Part shown: positions 1 to 5,766 of the stretch, piece after piece
Layout: every line of letters starts with the position of its first letter
Numbering within the stretch: position 1 is the first letter of the stretch
Position numbers and translations under genes: made by a program
Assembly (NCBI GenBank): GCA_002381045.1
Contig: DFWT01000055.1
Location: 1-8,718 of the forward strand
Direction of reading: 5' to 3'
Length of the DNA stretch: 8,718 nucleotides
DNA from: Rhodoferax sp. UBA4127
GTDB taxonomy: Bacteria; Pseudomonadota; Gammaproteobacteria; Burkholderiales; Burkholderiaceae_C
The notes under the pieces: model-generated
Seen by the model: only the letters and a program-made list of their open reading frames with translations
Told to the model about the DNA's origin: nothing
Databases searched by the model: none

Positions 1-564
1 GCGCGCACCACCGAGAGTCAGACGCACCGCGAAATGGCCAGTGGTTTGTCCAGCCCTGTGGGTTTTAAAAACGGTACCGATGGCAGCCTGGACGTGGCCA
101 TCAACGCCATGCTGTCGGCAGCCCAACCACATACTTTTTTGGGCATCAACGGCGAGGGCCAGGTGGCGCTAACGCAGACCCGCGGCAATGCCTACGGGCA
201 TCTGATTTTGCGTGGCGGCGCGCAGCCCAATTACGACTCGGTGGCGGTGGCCGAGGCCGAGGCCGAACTCACCAAAGCCAAGCTGCCCGTGAACATTGTG
301 GTGGACTGCAGCCACGGCAATTCGCGCAAAAACCATGCGCTGCAAAGCCTGGTGCTTAAAGACGTGGTGGGGCAAATTGTGGACGGCAACCGCTCTATCA
401 AAGGTGTCATGCTCGAATCCAATTTGGGTGAAGGCAACCAGAAACTGGGCGACCAGAAAGACCTGCGTTATGGTGTCTCGATCACCGACGCCTGCCTGGG
501 TTGGGAAGCGACTGCCGAGGGCTTACGAGACGCGGCGGCACGGCTGCGTGTGTTGGCCCGCTAA
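1..564 (+). CDS. aroF: Class I DAHP synthase (3-deoxy-7-phosphoheptulonate synthase), C-terminal part
   Basis: Condenses phosphoenolpyruvate and erythrose 4-phosphate to DAHP, the entry step of the shikimate pathway (cytoplasm). The frame is open from base 1, so the gene begins outside the window; 187 codons of an expected ~350 are seen. The visible part opens with ARTTESQTHREMASGLSSPV and continues VGFKNGTDGS, both hallmarks of the class I AroFGH family. Expected metal ligands are present: His in DCSHGNS (fragment residue 105), Glu in GVMLESNL (139) and Asp in SITDACLGW (163). The phosphate-binding region has LILRGG. The stretch FLGINGEGQVALTQTRGN is closest to what I recall of the tyrosine-sensitive AroF isozyme, but the feedback-sensing N-terminal region is missing, so the isozyme (and the symbol) is uncertain. 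The gene ends with TAA and faces gpx tail to tail with 23 bp between stops. The family call is secure. Confidence 0.95.
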   Translation, partial: ARTTESQTHREMASGLSSPVGFKNGTDGSLDVAINAMLSAAQPHTFLGINGEGQVALTQTRGNAYGHLILRGGAQPNYDSVAVAEAEAELTKAKLPVNIVVDCSHGNSRKNHALQSLVLKDVVGQIVDGNRSIKGVMLESNLGEGNQKLGDQKDLRYGVSITDACLGWEATAEGLRDAAARLRVLAR

Positions 565-587
565 GTCACAGCGCGAACGGCACACAC

Positions 588-1073
588 TCAGGCCGCCAGC
601 GCGGCCTCAATGTCGCTCACCAGGCTCTCAGGTGAATCGGTGGGGGCGTAGCGGCGCAGCACCGCACCGTCTTTACCGACCAAAAACTTGGTGAAATTCC
701 ATTTGATGGATTTGCTTCCTAGCAAGCCGGGCGCTTCGGCACTCAGCCATTTAAACAAGGGGTGTGCATCGCCGCCATTCACATCCACCTTGGCCATCAT
801 CGGAAAGCTCACGCCATAGTTGAGTTGGCAGAACTCGGCAATTTCGCCGTTGCTCCCCGAGTCTTGCGCGCCGAACTGGTTGCATGGAAAACCCAGCACC
901 ACCAGACCCTTCTTGCCGTGGGTTTCATGCAGCTTTTCCAAGCCCCCAAATTGCGGCGTGAAGCCGCAGGCGCTGGCGGTGTTGACGATCAGCATCACCT
1001 TACCCTGGTACTGTTTCAAAGGCACTTTTTTGCCTGTGATAGAAAGCGCATCAAAGTCATACACGGTGGTCAT
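588..1073 (-). CDS. gpx: Glutathione peroxidase family thiol peroxidase
   Basis: Cytoplasmic peroxidase of 161 residues reducing H2O2 and organic or lipid hydroperoxides. Family blocks are all present: NTASACGFTPQ with peroxidatic Cys36 (Cys instead of selenocysteine), LGFPCNQFGAQD (Cys64, Gln70) and KWNFTKFLV (Trp125, Asn126), completing the Cys-Gln-Trp-Asn catalytic tetrad. Cys82 in FCQLNYGV sits where yeast Gpx3 has its resolving cysteine. The enzyme is therefore probably a 2-Cys, thioredoxin-dependent peroxidase rather than a true glutathione-using one (inference). The start at 1073 is preferred because GGAAAGG lies about 6 bases upstream and MTTVYDFDAL is the usual N-terminus; an in-frame ATG at 1109 would add 12 non-conserved residues without a good ribosome site. 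The gene lies 134 bp downstream of lplT on the same strand. The family is certain; the electron donor is not. Confidence 0.95.
   Translation of the reverse strand: MTTVYDFDALSITGKKVPLKQYQGKVMLIVNTASACGFTPQFGGLEKLHETHGKKGLVVLGFPCNQFGAQDSGSNGEIAEFCQLNYGVSFPMMAKVDVNGGDAHPLFKWLSAEAPGLLGSKSIKWNFTKFLVGKDGAVLRRYAPTDSPESLVSDIEAALAA
590..607. terminator. GC hairpin at the aroF/gpx convergent junction (weak terminator candidate)
   Basis: AGGCCGC and GCGGCCT form a perfect 7-bp stem with a 4-base loop (CAGC), overlapping the last codons of gpx and lying 25 bases past the aroF stop. Neither strand shows a T-tract after the stem, so it is not a classical intrinsic terminator. It could help end both convergent transcripts. 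The palindrome may equally be a by-product of Ala-rich GC codons (gpx ends EAALAA). Confidence 0.2.
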
Positions 1074-1183
1074 GGTCGGCCTTTCCAACAAATAGTCCTC
1101 GAACCCCAATCCAGTTCCAAATCATTTGTGTCTCGGCGCGAAGCCGCAGACCCTACTGACTTTCGACAAGGCAAATCAACAAG

Positions 1184-1218
1184 CACACGGATGATTTTGA
1201 AATGAAATCAGCCGTGCG
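1184..1218 (-). other. Imperfect hairpin spanning the lplT stop codon
   Basis: An inner stem TGATTT/AAATCA (1192-1197 with 1205-1210, loop of 7) includes the lplT stop codon. It is extended outward by CACACGG (1184-1190) against CCGTGCG (1212-1218) with one mismatch, after an A/G internal mismatch. The long imperfect stem is placed where a terminator or 3'-end protecting structure for lplT would sit, but no T-tract follows on the minus strand. The rest of the 134-bp gap to gpx contains only the gpx ribosome site and no strong promoter that I can see. Confidence 0.3.
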
Positions 1219-2491
1219 TGTTGTCGCTGCGCGCAATAACCAGCAGCCGTTCAATCTCCGCCTTGTGCGTCACGCAGTTCCTGGCATGCCAGCGCCGAAT
1301 CAGCCACATGAAACCCGCAATGGTGATGCCAAAACCGGCAATTGCGCCGAAGGTGGGCAGACCCAGACCCGTGCTCAGGCTATAGAGTGCGCCCAGGCCC
1401 AAAATACAGGCCTGCTCGTTGAAATTCTGCACCGCAATCGATCGCCCGGCACCCATCAGGTTGTGGCCGCGGTGCTGCAACAAGGCGTTCATAGGGACCA
1501 CCAGGAACCCACCAATGGCGCCCAGCAAAATCAAAAACGGTGCAGCGATCCAGACGTTGCTGATAAAGATCAGCATGATGATCAACACACCCATGACGAT
1601 GCCTAAGGTAATGACGCGCGGGCCGTCTTCCAGGCGCATGCGCATGGACGCCACGATGGCGCCCACAGCCATGCCAATGGCCACCACACCCTGTAAGGCC
1701 GAAGCCTTGGTGACCGAATAGCCCAATGCAGCGGCAGCCCAAGCCAGCACGATGTAGCGCAGGTTGCCCGCCACACCCCAAATCAAAGTCGTGGCGGCCA
1801 AGGAAATTTGCCCCAGTTTGTCGCGCCACAGTCGGGCGTTGCACGTCCAGAAATCTGGCAGAAGGGTCAGCAGGCGCTTGGGCATTGGCCGCATCAGCAC
1901 ACCGGTCAAAGGAATATGCGTGTTGAACCAGGCAGCCAGCAAGTAGACGAAAGTCAAAGTGCAAATGGCCGCTTCAGACGGTGTGTCAATGCCGGTGTCA
2001 ATCCCCGGAAAATCCACCGACAGCAGCAGGGGTGCGACATGCCGTCCCACCAATTGGCCACCCAGCAAAACACCCAAAATAATTGAGCCAATCGTGAGCC
2101 CCTCGATCCAGCCATTGGCCTTGACCAATTGCGAAGCGGGCAGCAATTCGGTCAGGATGCCGTACTTCGCCGGTGAATACGCCGCCGCTCCCAAACCCAC
2201 CACCGCATAGGCCAATAAAGGATGGGTGCCAAACAGCATAAAAAGACAACCACCAATCTTGATGAAGTTGCTGATCAACATCACCCTTCCCTTAGGCATG
2301 GAGTCGGCAAACGCACCCACAAAGGGCGCCAGCACCACATAGAACAAGGCAAACATTGGCACCAATGCGGCTTGCTGCCATTCGGGAGCATGGCTGGAAC
2401 GCAGCAATTGCACGGCGGCCACGAACAAGGCGTTATCGGCCAGCGAGCTGAAAAACTGCGCCGCCATGATGGTGAAGAAGCCGCGGGTCAT
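1208..2491 (-). CDS. lplT: Lysophospholipid transporter LplT (MFS)
   Basis: Inner-membrane MFS transporter that moves lysophospholipids (in E. coli lyso-PE and related lipids) to the cytoplasmic leaflet, where they are reacylated by Aas. The protein has 427 residues against ~400 in E. coli. It has alternating hydrophobic segments throughout, an MFS motif-A-like GAFADSMPKGRVM (residues 59-71) and the LplT signature AAAYSPAKYGILTEL (102-116); FLVVPMNALLQHRG (329-342) begins the last third. The N-terminus AQFFSSLADNALF matches AQFLSAFGDNALL of the E. coli protein. The start at 2491 was chosen because the next in-frame ATG (2599) would add 36 polar, non-family residues and lies upstream of the candidate promoter; no clear Shine-Dalgarno precedes 2491. 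No aas acyltransferase is fused or adjacent, unlike in E. coli where lplT and aas are neighbours. The gene is divergent from alr. The family call is strong; substrate is by homology. Confidence 0.9.
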   Translation of the reverse strand: MTRGFFTIMAAQFFSSLADNALFVAAVQLLRSSHAPEWQQAALVPMFALFYVVLAPFVGAFADSMPKGRVMLISNFIKIGGCLFMLFGTHPLLAYAVVGLGAAAYSPAKYGILTELLPASQLVKANGWIEGLTIGSIILGVLLGGQLVGRHVAPLLLSVDFPGIDTGIDTPSEAAICTLTFVYLLAAWFNTHIPLTGVLMRPMPKRLLTLLPDFWTCNARLWRDKLGQISLAATTLIWGVAGNLRYIVLAWAAAALGYSVTKASALQGVVAIGMAVGAIVASMRMRLEDGPRVITLGIVMGVLIIMLIFISNVWIAAPFLILLGAIGGFLVVPMNALLQHRGHNLMGAGRSIAVQNFNEQACILGLGALYSLSTGLGLPTFGAIAGFGITIAGFMWLIRRWHARNCVTHKAEIERLLVIARSDNTHG

Positions 2492-2549
2492 TAAATAGTT
2501 ATGCGCTGCGTCCAGCAGCCGATATGAGGGTGTCTCCGAACGGTACGGG

Positions 2550-2575
2550 GTTATAGCACGGCGACGCGGTGTCAA
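2550..2575 (-). promoter_or_regulatory. Candidate lplT promoter in the lplT/alr divergent region
   Basis: On the minus strand TTGACA (2570-2575) is followed by TATAAC (2550-2555). The hexamers are near-perfect, but the spacer is only 14 bp against the usual 16-18, which weakens the call. Transcription would start near 2543 and give a leader of about 50 nt to the ATG at 2491. The same bases read TTATAGC on the plus strand, so a divergent alr promoter may overlap (its -35 is unclear). The whole divergent region is 2492-2605; I see no riboswitch or small gene in it. Confidence 0.35.
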
Positions 2576-2605
2576 AATCGGCGCTCTGCATTTGCCCACA
2601 TCCCC

Positions 2606-3709
2606 ATGCCACGCCCGATCTCAGTCACCATTCATCCTGCTGCACTGCAACACAATCTGGCACGCTGCCGACTCGCGGCACCCGAATCCAAGGTCTGGGC
2701 AGTGGTCAAGGCCAATGCCTACGGACACGGCATCGAGCGGGTGTTCGAGGCTTTTCGCAGCGCTGACGGCTTTGCCCTGCTTGACCTGGAGGAAGCGCAA
2801 CGGGTAAGGCAACTGGGCTGGCGAGGCCCCGTTTTGTTGCTTGAAGGTGTGTTTGAGGCCCGCGATCTGGAACTGTGCTCGCGACTGGACCTGTGGCATG
2901 TGGTTCACTGCGATGAACAAATCGACATGCTGGCGGCCTGCAAGACCCATGTCGCGCACCGGGTTTTTCTGAAAATGAACTCCGGCATGAACCGCCTGGG
3001 TTTCACGCCGCAGCGCTACCGCAGCGCCTGGTCCCGACTCAATGCGCTAACGCAGGTGGATGAAATTTCACACATGACGCACTTCAGCGACGCCGACGGT
3101 GGCAAGGGCATCGCCGAACAAATGCGCAGTTTTGGCTCCACCACGGCGGACTTACCCGGCGAGCGGTCCCTGAGCAACAGTGCTGCAACCCTGCGTCACG
3201 CAGAGGCTGTGGCGGCGTCGGACTGGATCAGGCCCGGCATCAGCCTGTATGGCAGCGCACCTGACTACCCTGAACATGCAGCCTCTGACTGGCAGTTGCA
3301 GCCCGGCATGACGTTAGCTTCAAAAATAATAGCTGTTCAGGCAATCGATACGGGGGCTAACGTTGGATATGGCTCAACATTTGTGGCGAAGCACCCGATG
3401 CGTATCGGTGTGGTTGCCTGCGGCTACGCAGACGGCTACCCGCGTGTCGCACCCACTGGCACGCCGCTTTTGGTTGACGGCCAGGCAACTCGGTTGCTGG
3501 GGCGGGTCAGCATGGACATGATTGCGGTTGACCTGACTGACTTGCCCAAAGCCGGCTTTGGCAGCGAGGTCACGTTATGGGGCTGCGCCAGCAACGGCGC
3601 GTTACTTGGCATAGATGCGGTGGCCCATGCTGCTGGCACCTTGGGGTATGAGCTCATGTGTGCGGTGGCTGCACGGGTGCCGGTGCAAGTCGAGGCTGTT
3701 GGCTCATGA
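2606..3709 (+). CDS. alr: Alanine racemase
   Basis: PLP-dependent cytoplasmic enzyme interconverting L- and D-alanine, supplying D-Ala for peptidoglycan. The 367 residues are normal family length. The PLP lysine is Lys35 in AVVKANAYGHG. KMNSGMNRLGF (123-133) and RPGISLYG (209-216) are typical barrel motifs. The catalytic tyrosine of the opposite face is Tyr255 in VGYGSTF, and GYADGYPR follows with Tyr274 exactly 19 residues later, as in the Geobacillus enzyme. SMDMIAVDL (302-310) is the conserved C-terminal block. The ATG at 2606 starts the usual N-terminus (RPISVTIHPAALQHNL), although the upstream ribosome site is poor. The stop overlaps the next gene's ATG by 4 bp. Codons 236-253 have unusual base composition (see the repeat entry) without changing protein length. 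All active-site residues are intact, so it should be functional. Confidence 0.97.
   Translation: MPRPISVTIHPAALQHNLARCRLAAPESKVWAVVKANAYGHGIERVFEAFRSADGFALLDLEEAQRVRQLGWRGPVLLLEGVFEARDLELCSRLDLWHVVHCDEQIDMLAACKTHVAHRVFLKMNSGMNRLGFTPQRYRSAWSRLNALTQVDEISHMTHFSDADGGKGIAEQMRSFGSTTADLPGERSLSNSAATLRHAEAVAASDWIRPGISLYGSAPDYPEHAASDWQLQPGMTLASKIIAVQAIDTGANVGYGSTFVAKHPMRIGVVACGYADGYPRVAPTGTPLLVDGQATRLLGRVSMDMIAVDLTDLPKAGFGSEVTLWGCASNGALLGIDAVAHAAGTLGYELMCAVAARVPVQVEAVGS
3311..3363 (+). repeat. AT-rich palindrome-flanked segment inside alr, repeat-like
   Basis: Perfect 8-bp inverted arms ACGTTAGC (3311-3318) and GCTAACGT (3356-3363) enclose 37 bases containing CAAAAATAATAGCTG, far more AT-rich than the rest of alr. 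From memory this resembles the short dispersed palindromic repeats of Comamonadaceae genomes (cores like AAAATAATAGCTGCT followed by an inverted GCTAGC-type arm), but I could not search. It encodes Alr residues 236-253 in frame, with rare codons TTA and tandem ATA-ATA. Alignment in memory with other Alr sequences (MTLKSRVI...VGYG) shows no length change, so it is a replacement or convergent sequence rather than a simple insertion. Only one copy is visible in this window. Confidence 0.4.
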
Positions 3710-4917
3710 CAGGTTACGTGCCCGTGCCAACAGAGCGCCTGCAACTGGGGCGGGTGCTCCCGGTGGACATGCGAGCGCCTGATGGTCGCCTGCTGCTGCG
3801 CCGCGGTCAGGCGCTGGAATCAGAAGCGCAGCGCGAAATGCTGATGACGCACCACGCCTGCATGACCGAAACCGATGCGCAAGCCTGGGACAAAGCCATG
3901 CAGCGCCAGATGCGGGCGATGGTGGCACGCGGAGCAGACATGCGCGCCGTGGTGCAGGCACCCATGCCTGCTGCGATCTTGGACACCGACTACCTGGCGG
4001 GTCGCCCGGTCGATGGCGGCTGGCTGGATGTGCAGGAGATCTTGCGTGGCTTGCTTTACCAAGGTGCAAACGCGGCCGCCGCTTTACCACGGCTGGAAGG
4101 CATTGAAGAGGCGGTCAACCGGCTTCTAGCCCTTGACCCGGACGAGGGATTGTTTGTACTGTTCCAGGCATTGCCCGACCTGGGGCTGGGCTACTGTGCG
4201 ACCCACGCCTTGTTGTCAGGTGTGGTCGGCAGCCTGACCGTCAACAAGCTGGGCTTGCCCAAAGCACAGGCTGATTTGCTACTGCGTTCGGCACTGGTGA
4301 TGAACATCGGCATGGCACGGCCGCAGGACAATCTGGCCCGCCAACGCAAGCCGCCAGACGCTTTCCAGCGTGCAATGATCAACAAGCATGCCCCGGACAG
4401 CGCTGACATTCTGCAGGGGTTTGGGGCCAGTGACGCACAGTGGTTGACCATGGTAAGGCATCACCATGACGTCGACCCCAGTGAGGTGCAGGACACCGAA
4501 CCTGCCGCTTTGCAATTGCTCAACCTGGCGGATGTGCTGGTAGCAAAAATGGCCCCGCGTATCAGCCGCGCCGCCCTGCCGGCCCTGCAGGCGGTACGTG
4601 CCCTGGTGCAAGATGCCACCGCACAAAATGCGTCCCAGCGCGCTGCCATGGCCTCGGTTTTGGGCTTTTACCCGCCTGGCACCTACGTGACTTTGACCAA
4701 TGGCGAATCAGCTGTCGTGATTGCCCGGGGTGAACGTGCCAACACGCCGCATGTGGCCAGCCTGGTGAACGCCCAAGGTATGGTGATGAGCACCTACCTT
4801 TACCGCGACACCGGCCAAGCTGATTTCGCGGTGCGCGCACCGCTGTTGGCCAGTCAGATCAACATCAAAGTCAGCTTGGAGAAGGTGCGCCGCCTGCGGC
4901 AGGTACACGGGGTTTGA
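3706..4917 (+). CDS. Degenerate HD-GYP-like (HD-related output domain) protein
   Basis: A protein of 403 residues with no signal peptide or membrane segment. Residues ~10-50 (RLQLGRVLPVDM then GRLLLRRGQAL) resemble the N-terminal strand-rich module of HD-GYP proteins. Residues ~140-300 keep the HD-GYP helical order: a first His in YCATHALLSG (His167), then LVMNIGM (197-203) where active enzymes have HDIGK, then NKHAPDSADIL (His228), RHHHDVD (251-257) in place of HHExxDGxGYP, and LNLADVLVAKMAPR (Asp276) matching the ADxYDALTSxR helix. The tail from FYPPGTYVTLTNGE (321-334) is the cap often found after HD-GYP domains. With the metal-binding HD pair and GYP loop gone it is unlikely to hydrolyse c-di-GMP; a binding or scaffold role is inferred. 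The ATG at 3706 overlaps the alr stop by 4 bp, with GAGG 10 bases upstream. An alternative start at 3658 would bury 16 residues in alr. Confidence 0.75.
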   Translation: MTGYVPVPTERLQLGRVLPVDMRAPDGRLLLRRGQALESEAQREMLMTHHACMTETDAQAWDKAMQRQMRAMVARGADMRAVVQAPMPAAILDTDYLAGRPVDGGWLDVQEILRGLLYQGANAAAALPRLEGIEEAVNRLLALDPDEGLFVLFQALPDLGLGYCATHALLSGVVGSLTVNKLGLPKAQADLLLRSALVMNIGMARPQDNLARQRKPPDAFQRAMINKHAPDSADILQGFGASDAQWLTMVRHHHDVDPSEVQDTEPAALQLLNLADVLVAKMAPRISRAALPALQAVRALVQDATAQNASQRAAMASVLGFYPPGTYVTLTNGESAVVIARGERANTPHVASLVNAQGMVMSTYLYRDTGQADFAVRAPLLASQINIKVSLEKVRRLRQVHGV

Positions 4918-4927
4918 CCAGACACCT

Positions 4928-5368
4928 CTAAGGCAAACTGCTCAGATGCGCTTGCGCCGCGGTCGCGAGTTTTTCGTCAAAGGTCGCCAGCGGCGCTTTG
5001 AGTTCGGCCGCGAGCCATAGGTAGGCGGCGTCGTAGGCGCTGAGCTGGTAGCACAGCGCCAGCGCATATACATCCAGCCCACGCACCTCAAACAACTCGA
5101 TGTCCATGCTGTTGTACCGTGCCAAACCAGCTTCAGCGATCTCAGCACCGCCACGGCGGCACTTCTTCAGCGCAACGCTGGCGATTTCGATCTCCAACAA
5201 GTAGGGGGCCTTCAGGCTGTGTCCCTCTATTTGCCGCAGTGCGTCTTCTTGCCAATCTTCTTCGAACACCAGGCCAGACAGGGTGCTGCAGTCCAATACC
5301 AGGGGTGGACGAACCAAATAGTGGGCGGGCGGCTCTGCCACAAAAAGGGCGCCGGGCAAGCGACTCAC
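4928..5368 (-). CDS. vapC: PIN-domain toxin, VapC type
   Basis: Likely Mg2+-dependent RNase toxin of a type II toxin-antitoxin pair, 146 residues. The PIN fold is shown by LVLDCSTLSGLVF (Asp26), LLEIEIASVALKK (Glu61), LSAYDAAYLWLAAEL (Asp113) and APLATFDEKLA (Asp131). All four expected acidic residues are present, so nothing suggests inactivation. The start is GTG at 5368, overlapping the antitoxin stop by 4 bp (GTGA), with the purine-rich AAGAAAGAGA just upstream. The first ~22 residues precede the first PIN strand, a longer lead than in classic VapC, but I recall the same MSRLPG-type N-terminus in related betaproteobacterial proteins. The gene ends 10 bp from the stop of the convergent HD-like gene. 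The RNA target cannot be told from sequence. Confidence 0.85.
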   Translation of the reverse strand: MSRLPGALFVAEPPAHYLVRPPLVLDCSTLSGLVFEEDWQEDALRQIEGHSLKAPYLLEIEIASVALKKCRRGGAEIAEAGLARYNSMDIELFEVRGLDVYALALCYQLSAYDAAYLWLAAELKAPLATFDEKLATAAQAHLSSLP

Positions 5369-5709
5369 CGTGCGTCTCTTTCTTCACGGATGATGTCAAC
5401 ACCCAAAGGCAAATCGCGGCGCCGGGCGGGGTCTGTGGGCTTCTCCTTCAACTCGGCTGCAATCTGCTCCACCGTCTTCCAGCCTTGGCGAACAATAGGG
5501 TTGCCCAAGCGGTCAAATCCGACAATGGTGCTGCGTTTGTTTGGATTGGCGGGCATGCGGCTTAAAACAGGTTCGCAGGCTTCCGTGGCCACCGCTCCCT
5601 GAATGAGCGCCATCAACTCCCCTTGCAAAGAGCGATGGTTGCGTGCGGCCCGCACGCGCAAGGCTTGCGCCCAGGCTTCGGGCACGTCTTTTATGGACAG
5701 GTTTGGCAT
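5365..5709 (-). CDS. vapB: Ribbon-helix-helix (Arc/FitA-like) antitoxin, VapB type
   Basis: A DNA-binding antitoxin of 114 residues. The N-terminal ~45 residues form the RHH module: a short strand (NLSIKDVP), then helix AWAQALRVRAARNHRS, turn and helix LQGELMALIQGAV, the pattern of FitA/Arc-type antitoxins. The remaining ~65 charged residues (ending in RRRDLPLGVDIIREERDAR) would be the toxin-wrapping tail and are longer than in minimal antitoxins. The ATG at 5709 is preceded by GGAG with a 5-base spacer. It is the first gene of the operon, with vapC overlapping its end, and two palindromes immediately upstream suggest autoregulation by antitoxin or complex. The operon is on the same strand as the P-type ATPase and 53 bp after it. 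Confidence 0.85.
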   Translation of the reverse strand: MPNLSIKDVPEAWAQALRVRAARNHRSLQGELMALIQGAVATEACEPVLSRMPANPNKRSTIVGFDRLGNPIVRQGWKTVEQIAAELKEKPTDPARRRDLPLGVDIIREERDAR

Positions 5710-5722
5710 ATTGGCTCCAATT

Positions 5723-5766
5723 TGGATTCGAATCCATTATGGCGCCATTTTGACACCAATGGTCAA
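5723..5766 (-). promoter_or_regulatory. vapBC promoter with double-palindrome operator
   Basis: On the minus strand TTGACC (5761-5766) and CATAAT (5736-5741) make a plausible -35/-10 pair with a longish 19-bp spacer. The -35 overlaps the ATPase stop codon. Two perfect palindromes lie here: TGGATTCGAATCCA (5723-5736) and ATGGCGCCAT (5739-5748). Their centres are 14 bp apart and they cover the -10 and the expected start site. This fits binding by an RHH antitoxin and repression of its own operon. Palindromes are seen directly; their role is inferred. Confidence 0.6.

Noticed and set aside
1074..1109. Extended gpx start at 1109
   Set aside because: The extra 12 residues are not family-like, and the good ribosome site GGAAAGG serves the ATG at 1073.
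954..1149. Similar 15-mers GGCGTGAAGCCGCAG in gpx (954-968) and GGCGCGAAGCCGCAG upstream of gpx (about 1134-1148), possibly a duplicated gpx fragment
   Set aside because: Similarity does not extend beyond the 15-mer, and a one-mismatch 15-base match is expected by chance a few times in a window this size.
1380..1964. 194-codon open frame on the minus strand overlapping lplT
   Set aside because: It is an alternate frame of lplT with Gly/His/Arg-rich composition and no recognisable motif.
2492..2599. Extended lplT start at 2599
   Set aside because: It would add 36 polar residues absent from LplT and place the start 6 bp from the alr ATG with no room for a promoter.
3658..3705. Earlier in-frame ATG for the HD-like protein
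   Set aside because: The 16 extra residues are a frame-shifted reading of the conserved alr C-terminus; the ATGA overlap start is more natural.
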